Positions 32,684 through 38,953 of a DNA stretch of 41,930 nt are shown here, piece by piece. How positions within the stretch are numbered: the first letter of the stretch is position 1; each line of letters starts with the position of its first letter. This DNA comes from an uncultured Dysosmobacter sp. (lineage in GTDB: Bacteria; Bacillota; Clostridia; Oscillospirales; Oscillospiraceae), in assembly GCF_947631635.1 (NCBI RefSeq), contig NZ_CANRMB010000032.1:1-41930 (forward strand). The letters run 5' to 3'. The translations under genes were made by a program, and so were the position numbers. Below the pieces are notes generated by a model. The model did no database searches and was not told the DNA's origin. It saw nothing but the letters and a program-made list of their open reading frames with translations.

Positions 32684-33480
32684 GCCTCACTCCCCCAATC
32701 CACCCGCAGGGTCCACTCTCCATCGGCGGGATAGCTGATCTCCACCCACTCCGGCGGCGCGTCCAGCGTCAGTTCCAGGGTCTCACGGAACCGTGTCCAG
32801 CCGCCCGGCCCCGCCCATTTGCACTCCCAATACCGGCTCTCCGGCATAGCGTCGTCCTCGGCCTGCCGCCGGTAGGCGCTCAACTCCCCCTGGCTGTCCC
32901 GGTAGGTAAACCAGCTGGTCGGCGGCCATGACCCCGCCGCCAGCGGGTCCCGCTGCCTGACCCACAGCAGGATCTCCGCCTTCACATGGCCGTCCTCCTT
33001 CCAGACCTCTCCCGGGGCGGCGTACACAGTGGCGTGTTTCAGCTCCACCCTTTCCGCCGCCTCAGGCGGCGCCTCCCACTGCAGCTCACTGACAGTTTGC
33101 CGCACCATCTCCGGCATGACCTCCACCACAAAGGCGGTCACCACCGCCGCTGCCGCCAGCGCCAGGACCAGGATGCGGGTGGCCTGCCACAGCCAGCCCC
33201 AGAGGGGATGGTGGGCCCGATCCATGGCGCTGCCCACCAGAGAGGCGCTGCCCATGGCGCCCAGCGCCCGCTGTTCCGCCAGGTCCCGGTCGTAGCCCAG
33301 GCGCTCCAGGTCGGCGCAGCTGTCCTCCAAATGGGCCATCAGCTCCTGCCGGATGGCCGGGTGGTCCGGCTGAAAGCGGACCTGGGCCAAGACCGCCTCG
33401 CACCAGTTTCGCCATGCCTGATTCTCCCGGGGCGCGGAGGTTTTATTCTTCCCTTTGAAGATTCCAAAGTTCTTTTTCAT
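32680..33480 (-). CDS. HAAS/permease-prefix-domain membrane protein A3
   Basis: Function unknown. Residues about 20-90 form a HAAS (permease prefix domain 1, DUF1700-like) helical domain: VRFQPDHPAIRQELMAHLED, LERLGYDRDLAEQRALGAMG. One membrane segment follows near 105-125 and then an outer domain of about 150 residues ending PEWVEISYPADGEWTLRVDW. That ending matches the motif P-x-W-x-E in the two other A proteins. The start is uncertain: ATG at 33480 has GGGAGGG 12 bases upstream, while a TTG at 33510 has AAGGTGA at better spacing. The 33480 start overlaps the B2 gene by 38 bases. Confidence 0.8.
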   Translation of the reverse strand: MKKNFGIFKGKNKTSAPRENQAWRNWCEAVLAQVRFQPDHPAIRQELMAHLEDSCADLERLGYDRDLAEQRALGAMGSASLVGSAMDRAHHPLWGWLWQATRILVLALAAAAVVTAFVVEVMPEMVRQTVSELQWEAPPEAAERVELKHATVYAAPGEVWKEDGHVKAEILLWVRQRDPLAAGSWPPTSWFTYRDSQGELSAYRRQAEDDAMPESRYWECKWAGPGGWTRFRETLELTLDAPPEWVEISYPADGEWTLRVDWGSEA

Positions 33481-34135
33481 AGGTATGTACTTCCCTCCCG
33501 GCCGCGTCAAAAAAGGTCACCTTGACATCGCTGATAAAATCCGGGTCTCCCGCGCCGTCGGCTGTGCTCTGGAACACCCAAAAAACCAACGCTTCGTCAT
33601 CTTTCAGGTTTCCCTCCGGGTATTTCCGCTCCAGGGCAAAGCGGTAAAGCCCGTGCTCATTGGGTTCCGCCTCCATGGTATAGGTCTCGTCAAACGCCCG
33701 GCCGTTGGCAATCTCACGCAGACGCAGCGCGCATACCGCCCGCGCGTCATTCGGCAGGTCCGCATAGACGTAGACCGCCTCCGGATCGCGGCTCCTCTTC
33801 TCCTGGAGAAATACCACCGCTCCCTCCGGCTCCGCCAGTTGGAATTCGGACACAGCATAGTCCATCCAGCCATACCGGTATTCGACGGCCGTCCCGTAAA
33901 ACGCGCCAGCCCGAAACACCACGTCCCGCCGGGCGTTCTCCCACGCGGTACGGTGTAGCGCCTCCGGCGCGGGCAGTCCGTATTCCTCCGCCCGCCAGCG
34001 GAGGGCGGTATCGGCTGCCGGCGCCCGGAAATCATGGACGGCCCAGACCAGAAGCGCCAGCAGGACCGCGGCCAGCAGGTTCCGCGCGATCCTCTGTTTC
34101 CGGCTCAGCCGGGGCAAAATCCGCGGCAGCTTCAT
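33443..34135 (-). CDS. Single-span membrane-anchored protein B2 of the PadR/HAAS operon
   Basis: Function unknown. The 230-residue protein repeats the B layout: basic N-terminus with RKQRIARNLL, one membrane segment near residues 22-40, then an outer domain with LRWRAEEYGLPAPE following the membrane. ADTALRWRAEEYGL parallels GLIRRAERQYLM in B1 and MLERMERKYLLP in B3. GAGGAAGC precedes the start, which overlaps the A2 stop by 4 bases. Confidence 0.8.
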   Translation of the reverse strand: MKLPRILPRLSRKQRIARNLLAAVLLALLVWAVHDFRAPAADTALRWRAEEYGLPAPEALHRTAWENARRDVVFRAGAFYGTAVEYRYGWMDYAVSEFQLAEPEGAVVFLQEKRSRDPEAVYVYADLPNDARAVCALRLREIANGRAFDETYTMEAEPNEHGLYRFALERKYPEGNLKDDEALVFWVFQSTADGAGDPDFISDVKVTFFDAAGREVHTYEKELWNLQREE

Positions 34136-34893
34136 GGTGCTTCCTCCTCTCTTCCGGGCAGTTCCAGCCGGAAAGACCATCCGGCGGTCCTGTGGCGGAT
34201 CTCGATCCACTCCGGGGCGCCCACAATGCGATACACGCCGATGGACAGGGTGCTGCGGACATGTCCCTGGGTGCTGCTGCCTCCATAGAGCCGCTGGGGC
34301 GCGCCCCCGTCTGCATACCGCAGGCCATTGCTGTCCACCGCTTCCAGACAGCCATGGAGCACCGGAGCACCCAGCCAGAATTTCGGCGTCTGGGCTATCA
34401 TCTCCACATACAGCGTGTCCCCATCAAAATGCGCGTGCTCCACGGTCATGGTGTATGCCCCCGCCTGAAAGGGCGGCGGGAAATCCACGGTATCCTCATA
34501 GCGGTAGAACTCATCCCACTGGGAATGCGGCCGGATCCATTTCCCCACGTCCGGCAGTCCGCCGTTTGAAAGAACGGCCATCAGCGCCCATGCCGCCGCC
34601 AGCACCGCCAGCCACCGGCTCACCTGCCACAGCCAGCCCAGCCAGGGCCTGTGGGCACGGTCCAGCGCCCGCCCCACCTCCGCCGGGTCCCCCATGGACC
34701 GCAGGACCCGCTCCTCCGCCAGCTCCCAGTCATAGCCCAGCCGCAGCAGGTCGGCCTTGCTGTCCTCTAGATGGGCCGTCAGCTCTTTCGTGATCGCCTT
34801 GTGGTCTGGCCAGAACCGCACCTGCTCCAGCACCTCCCGGACCCAGCCCCGCCACGCGGGGTCCAGCCGGATATCCGCTTTTACCTCCCGCAT
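34132..34893 (-). CDS. HAAS/permease-prefix-domain membrane protein A2
   Basis: Function unknown. The 253-residue protein has the HAAS domain at about residues 15-85 (VRFWPDHKAITKELTAHLED, LLRLGYDWELAEERVLRSMGDP, VGRALDRAHRPWLGWLW), one membrane segment near 95-115 and an outer domain ending PEWIEIRHRTAGWSFRLEL. HAAS domains usually sit at the N-terminus of membrane proteins encoded with PadR regulators. It follows padR by 4 bases, so these two are likely translated in series. The ribosome site is weak (GTGAG). Confidence 0.8.
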   Translation of the reverse strand: MREVKADIRLDPAWRGWVREVLEQVRFWPDHKAITKELTAHLEDSKADLLRLGYDWELAEERVLRSMGDPAEVGRALDRAHRPWLGWLWQVSRWLAVLAAAWALMAVLSNGGLPDVGKWIRPHSQWDEFYRYEDTVDFPPPFQAGAYTMTVEHAHFDGDTLYVEMIAQTPKFWLGAPVLHGCLEAVDSNGLRYADGGAPQRLYGGSSTQGHVRSTLSIGVYRIVGAPEWIEIRHRTAGWSFRLELPGREEEAP

Positions 34894-34897
34894 AGGC

Positions 34898-35236
34898 TCA
34901 CGCCGGGGAAATGCCGCAGACCACGGCATTCACCTTTTCTGTGAAGGTGTTCCACTCCTCTTTCTTCTCCTCCAGCGCCCGCAGGCCCTTTCGGGTGATG
35001 CGGTAGTACTTCCGCACCCGGCCAGTCTCCGCCTCCTTCTCCCGGACCGTCACCAGCCGGTCCGCCTCCAGGGTGTGGAGAATGGGATACAGCGTCCCCT
35101 CCTTCAGCTCAAAGGTGTGGTCGGAGCGCCGGGCCAATTCCGTGATCATCTGGTAGCCGTACATCTCCTCCCGGGCCAGCAGGGACAATACCAGCAGCGT
35201 TGTGCTGCCTGTCATCAAACTCTTGTCTATCTTCAT
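34898..35236 (-). CDS. PadR family transcriptional regulator
   Basis: This 112-residue protein is a minimal PadR winged-helix repressor. The DNA-binding part reads LLVLSLLAREEMYGYQMITEL, then FELKEGTLYPILHTLEADRLVTV and KYYRITRKGLRALEE, followed by a short C-terminal dimer helix. PadR proteins commonly repress their own operon and respond to a small molecule or membrane stress. AAGGAGGAG gives a strong start at 35236. It is the third gene of the operon, between the first and second A/B pair. The palindrome at 36795-36833 with ATGT/ACAT at its centre is its likely operator. Confidence 0.93.
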   Translation of the reverse strand: MKIDKSLMTGSTTLLVLSLLAREEMYGYQMITELARRSDHTFELKEGTLYPILHTLEADRLVTVREKEAETGRVRKYYRITRKGLRALEEKKEEWNTFTEKVNAVVCGISPA

Positions 35237-35253
35237 AGCCGCTCCTCCTTCTC

Positions 35254-35946
35254 TTATAGCCACCGCATGGTGGTCCGCCGAAATTGCTCGATGTCCCGCG
35301 TCTCCAAAAGCGCTTCGTTTTCGCCGTACATCCGCAGGACCCCAGAATAACGTTCCTTTTGGCTTCCGGCAAAGATCTCCCGTTCCCATCGGGCCTGCTG
35401 GCTCGTGTCCGCGTCGCCATGCTGCCGCGTCAGATCAAACCGCCAGCAGTTTTCCGCTGCCCGCGTTCCCCGCGCCGTGCAGGTGGAGACCATCTGATTG
35501 GATGTGTAGGACAAGGTGATATCCATCTCCGCCGAGGTAGCGTCCGGCAGATCGCCAAAGACAAAGAGATGGATGGGATAATACCCGTCCTGTTTTCCCG
35601 CGGCCAGGTCGATGCCGGCAAAAGCACCTACCTCCTCGTCATACAGGCGCACGTCATCCAGCCACAGCCCCATCAGCGTGCGGTCATAGTAGACCTGCAA
35701 AACATCGCCCTGGTTCCAGAGATACAGCTCACAGCCGCCCCCAATGGAATCCGTTTCCAGCAATACCTGGGAATCCCCCGCCATCAGATATTGCCGCTCC
35801 GCCCTGCGGATCAGACCGGCCTTGGTCAAGCTGGGGAATTCCGTTGCCCAGGACATCAGAAACAACGCCAGGACAATGCACAGCAGATTACGGATGATTT
35901 TCCGCTTCCGGTCCCATTTGGGCAGCCATTTCCCCCATTTAGCCAT
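35254..35946 (-). CDS. Single-span membrane-anchored protein B1 of the PadR/HAAS operon
   Basis: Function unknown. The 230-residue protein starts MAKWGKWLPKW, then RKRKIIRNLL, one membrane segment near residues 18-36 and GLIRRAERQYLM just outside. The outer domain has FAGIDLAAGKQDGYYPIHLF and FGDLPDATSAEMDITL, comparable to YADLPNDARAVCAL in B2. It overlaps the A1 gene by 8 bases with GGAGGTGG in the overlap. The PadR gene follows after 17 bases. Confidence 0.8.
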   Translation of the reverse strand: MAKWGKWLPKWDRKRKIIRNLLCIVLALFLMSWATEFPSLTKAGLIRRAERQYLMAGDSQVLLETDSIGGGCELYLWNQGDVLQVYYDRTLMGLWLDDVRLYDEEVGAFAGIDLAAGKQDGYYPIHLFVFGDLPDATSAEMDITLSYTSNQMVSTCTARGTRAAENCWRFDLTRQHGDADTSQQARWEREIFAGSQKERYSGVLRMYGENEALLETRDIEQFRRTTMRWL

Positions 35947-36766
35947 CCGTGTCCACCTCCCACTCCAGCCGCAGGGAAAAGCCCTCGCCGCTGCTGCAGG
36001 TAAATTCCGTCCACTGCGGCATCTCCTCTAAAAAAGAGACCCATACCAGATATTCTGAACAGAAGGGATTTTCCTTGATGAAGCTCACTTTTACAAAACC
36101 GTCCCAGCGCTCCCGGCGTTCCTTGTACGTGTACTCCTTCCACTCCGTAAGAGCGGCAAATTCTCCGCCTGTGCTATCTGTCATCGACAGGGTCTGCAAA
36201 GCCCGATAGGGGCCATGATCCCAAAAACGGCCGTCCTCCGCCCGCAAAATGGCCACCATGTTATAGTTCTTCTCCAGCTCATTCCACCAAAGAGCGGCAT
36301 AAGGAATGGATATGCTGTATCCGCTCCGCTCCACTGTGCCGCCCTGTGTCACCGTGGCCCGGGAATAGGCGGGATTATTCAGCTCAAGGCTATAGCCATT
36401 CGGCTCATAATCTCTCTGAGGCCGCATCAAATGCAGATCATGGCAAATGTTGTAGCCGCTGTCCCTATATGACACGACGCACAGCAGCAAAGAAACGCAG
36501 AGTACCAGCACCCACTTGCTCGCCAGCCACAGCCAGCCCAGCCAGGGCTTATGTACCTTGTCCAGCGCCCGGCCAACCTCCACCGGATCCCCCATGGCGT
36601 TCAGCGCCCGCTCCCGTGCCAGCTTGTAATCATAGCCGATCCGCTCTAAATCTTTCACATGATCCTCATAGTGGGCCTCCAGTTCCCTGCGGATGGCACG
36701 CCGGTCCGGCCGAAACCGGACGCAGTCCAAAACCTCCGTCACCCAATTCCCAAAATGTCGCTCCAA
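35939..36766 (-). CDS. HAAS/permease-prefix-domain membrane protein A1, first gene of the operon
   Basis: Function unknown. The 275-residue protein has an N-terminal HAAS domain (about residues 10-80: VRFRPDRRAIRRELEAHYED, LERIGYDYKLARERALNAMGDP, VGRALDKVHKPWLGWLW), one membrane segment near 84-101 and an outer domain ending MPQWTEFTCSSGEGFSLRLEWE. The start codon is TTG at 36766 with GGAGGTGAG nine bases upstream. It is the first gene behind the palindromic promoter. The LGWLW segment is almost the same in all three A proteins. Confidence 0.82.
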   Translation of the reverse strand: MERHFGNWVTEVLDCVRFRPDRRAIRRELEAHYEDHVKDLERIGYDYKLARERALNAMGDPVEVGRALDKVHKPWLGWLWLASKWVLVLCVSLLLCVVSYRDSGYNICHDLHLMRPQRDYEPNGYSLELNNPAYSRATVTQGGTVERSGYSISIPYAALWWNELEKNYNMVAILRAEDGRFWDHGPYRALQTLSMTDSTGGEFAALTEWKEYTYKERRERWDGFVKVSFIKENPFCSEYLVWVSFLEEMPQWTEFTCSSGEGFSLRLEWEVDTDG

Positions 36767-36794
36767 GCCCGCTCACCTCCAAAAAAGCACAATA

Positions 36795-36833
36795 CCTCGG
36801 CCATCTATGTTTATCATACATAGATGGCCGAGG
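36795..36833. promoter_or_regulatory. Perfect 16-bp palindrome, likely PadR operator
   Basis: CCTCGGCCATCTATGT (36795-36810) and its exact complement (36818-36833) flank TTATCAT. The centre gives ATGT-N7-ACAT, like the ATGT/ACAT half-sites of PadR operators. It covers the -10 box and most of the spacer of the operon promoter. As RNA it would fold as a 16-bp hairpin, so it may also end transcription of the vanW gene whose stop is 22 bases away. Confidence 0.75.
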
Positions 36834-36841
36834 TTTGTCAA
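36813..36841 (-). promoter_or_regulatory. Consensus promoter of the PadR/HAAS operon
   Basis: On the minus strand TTGACA (36841-36836), exactly 17 bases, then TATGAT (36818-36813). Transcription would start near 36806, within the palindrome, about 40 bases before the TTG start codon. Confidence 0.88.
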
Positions 36842-36854
36842 CCCTTGCATGCAC

Positions 36855-37691
36855 TTATTTTTCCGGCAAAAGCGGGCTGTACATCATGATGGCGTCGTTG
36901 GTGAACAAAAACTGCTCCTCCAAAAGCGCCCCGGTCTCTCCGTATACCAGCCGGTACAGGGCGTTGTGGCGGACATACCCGCCCCAGGACTGCTGGTCGA
37001 TCCGCGCCTCCCGCTCCACGATCTCATAGCGGAATTCCGGCGGCCGCACGGCCCGCCAGGCTCCCTCCAGATGGGTCTCCCCCACCCGCACGCAGAGCTG
37101 AAAGTCCTGGTCTGTGTCATTGCGGATCATCAGGTCCCGGTGGGGATAGGCGCAGGTGGCGCCGCTGCCGAAGGGCTGGGTCCGATTGGCGTCGGGAAAT
37201 ACGTCGTGGGAGTGACGATAGCGCTCCACCACCGTCAGCGGCGTGTGGAGCGTCATCCAGAAGATCAGGTTGGAGAGCTGGCACAATCCGCCGCCAATAT
37301 CCCCGCCGATCCGTCCCAGGAACAGCACCATCCCCTCCTTGTAGCCCTTCCGGCTGCTGGGCCTGCCAATCAGCCTCCAGTAGCTGAAGGTCTCGCCGGG
37401 GTGCAGCACCAGCCCGTCCAGCCGTGCCGCCGCCAGCTTTAAGTTCGTGACCTTGTTCCGCTGCCACTCCATCTCCTCCCCCCGAAGCTGCCGCATCAGC
37501 GGCGTGGCGTGGGTAAATTGAATGCAGGGCAGGCGCTCTTTTCTCCGCTCCTTTGCCCAGCGAAATTTAGGAGAGCACCAGAGCAGATACCGCTTTCCAG
37601 CATAATACGCCTTTCCCAGCCGCAGGCGAAGCCAGCTGCGGCGGATAGGCGGGCGCAGCTGTTTGTCTATTTTCATATGCGACTCCCTCAT
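36855..37691 (-). CDS. VanW family protein
   Basis: This 278-residue protein has the VanW-like core: NKVTNLKLAAARLDGLVLHPGETFSYWRLIG, of which LHPGETFSYW is the clearest piece, then GYKEGMVLF, GGDIGGGLCQLSNLIFW and ERYRHSHDVFPD. VanW occurs in the VanB-type vancomycin resistance cluster with unknown role, and stand-alone copies are common in Firmicutes, so no resistance is implied. No signal peptide is clear; the basic N-terminus may be membrane-associated. The start at 37691 overlaps the lipoprotein stop as ATGA; an alternative start lies five residues in. Confidence 0.9.
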   Translation of the reverse strand: MRESHMKIDKQLRPPIRRSWLRLRLGKAYYAGKRYLLWCSPKFRWAKERRKERLPCIQFTHATPLMRQLRGEEMEWQRNKVTNLKLAAARLDGLVLHPGETFSYWRLIGRPSSRKGYKEGMVLFLGRIGGDIGGGLCQLSNLIFWMTLHTPLTVVERYRHSHDVFPDANRTQPFGSGATCAYPHRDLMIRNDTDQDFQLCVRVGETHLEGAWRAVRPPEFRYEIVEREARIDQQSWGGYVRHNALYRLVYGETGALLEEQFLFTNDAIMMYSPLLPEK

Positions 37692-38617
37692 ACCTTATCC
37701 GGTGGGTAGACGGTCACTGTGACAGGCGCGGAACGGACGATGGCGCCTTGCTCCGTATCATAGGCCAATTCCGTCGTCAACTCGCCCATATAGTGAACCG
37801 TCTGAAAGCGGGGATCCTCCATGCCAAACGCCATCGCAGCTGACAACGTTCCCGCCTCCACGTCAATATCCAGGGTCGTCCATCCGCTTTTTATGGGTGC
37901 ATAGCGGAACTCCTGCCAGATGGTTTCCTCCTCGTAACCGGCGGCGATGCAGGCGTTATAAGTGCGTCCCTCATCATCCGTTATCAGGCACTGTATGTAG
38001 CCGGCCTCTTCCCCCAGCGTCTCAATGGTAATGAACTCCGCCATCTCCTCCCATGGCTCCAGAATGGGGATCTCCTCCATGGCGGCCAGATCGTAGGCAA
38101 CGCACCAATCCTCGTGTATCCCCGTCCCGCCTCCGCCTTGCAGATACAGGAGATCCGGCTGGCCGTCGCCGGTCATATCCGCCCAGAAGGGCATCCCATA
38201 GCCGGACACCGCGCCGCCATAGCCGGCGGAGATGTTCCAGCCCCACGCATACCCGCTGGCGTTCAAGCGGTCATTCAGTTTCATGGTGCGGCCGTTGTAA
38301 CGCACGGTTGCCGTCTCAAAGCCATCGCTGATCCGCAGGTAGAAGTCCGGCTCTTCCGGCCGGGTAAACTCATAGTAAAAATGGCCGTTCTCCTCCACGC
38401 CGCCAAAGTCGAACCCATTGGGCCTGCCGTCCCGATACATATATTCCAGAGCCTCTTCCGACAGCAGCAGCCGTGTCGGCGCCTCTTGTTTCTCCTCTGT
38501 CTGTTCAGGGATTTCCGGCTGCTCCTGGACTGTTTCTTCCTCTTCTTTTGCGCCGCATCCCACCAAGAAAATCGTCAGCAATAGGCATAGCCAGGACATG
38601 TACTTCCGCCTTTTCAT
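37688..38617 (-). CDS. Lipoprotein with an FG-GAP/VCBS-like calcium motif
   Basis: Function unknown. The 309-residue protein has a lipoprotein signal with FLVGC (Cys21), then a Glu-rich linker (about residues 24-50) that sets the domain off the membrane. The domain contains WADMTGDGQPDLLYL, the D-x-x-x-D-G-x-x-D loop of FG-GAP/VCBS beta-propeller blades that bind calcium. Only one such blade is clear. The start at 38617 is chosen because GTGGGGGA lies at the right distance; an ATG at 38632 overlaps that site. It is translationally coupled to the VanW gene. Confidence 0.8.
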   Translation of the reverse strand: MKRRKYMSWLCLLLTIFLVGCGAKEEEETVQEQPEIPEQTEEKQEAPTRLLLSEEALEYMYRDGRPNGFDFGGVEENGHFYYEFTRPEEPDFYLRISDGFETATVRYNGRTMKLNDRLNASGYAWGWNISAGYGGAVSGYGMPFWADMTGDGQPDLLYLQGGGGTGIHEDWCVAYDLAAMEEIPILEPWEEMAEFITIETLGEEAGYIQCLITDDEGRTYNACIAAGYEEETIWQEFRYAPIKSGWTTLDIDVEAGTLSAAMAFGMEDPRFQTVHYMGELTTELAYDTEQGAIVRSAPVTVTVYPPDKV

Positions 38618-38953
38618 AAAAATCCCCCACATTTTCTATGTATTTGGGGTAAGCATACCAGAATGTCTGGAAAAATGAATCTCAAAAAAGGAACAAATCG
38701 TTACAAAACAGAACACCTGTCCCCCTGTCCTGTTCCAGAAGCAGGCCATCACGGCCGGTACGCAAAGCGCGTCCCGTTATACGATAAAACTCCACCCCAA
38801 AATGGTGGAGCCGTGTTTCGGAGATGGTTCTTAAACGTATGGGGCTATAATAAGGGGAGAGCCGACAGGCTCTCCCCTTATTTTTCACTTTTGCGACATG
38901 TGTCATCGAGTAATTCCTGCTCCGCGCATTTTTATATGCCAAGGCCGCAGGGC
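38618..38953. other. Intergenic region with leftward terminators, no gene
   Basis: Two hairpins are seen. CTCCACC/GGTGGAG at about 38791-38813 is followed on the minus strand by TTTTAT. ATAAGGGGAGAGCC/GGCTCTCCCCTTAT at 38851-38882 is followed by TTTTTC on the plus strand. Both lie after the beta-helix gene and can end it. A small repeat, CCAGA/TCTGG, lies near the presumed lipoprotein promoter at 38658-38670. No good -35/-10 pair is found there. Confidence 0.5.
38851..38888. terminator. Terminator hairpin after the beta-helix surface protein
   Basis: ATAAGGGGAGAGCC and GGCTCTCCCCTTAT form a perfect 14-bp stem around GACA. The T-run is better on the plus strand (TTTTTC) than on the minus strand, so its orientation is not certain. 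Confidence 0.7.

Noticed and set aside
36855..37691. A vancomycin resistance locus
   Set aside because: Only a VanW-like protein is present; no VanH, ligase, VanX, VanY or VanRS genes are seen.
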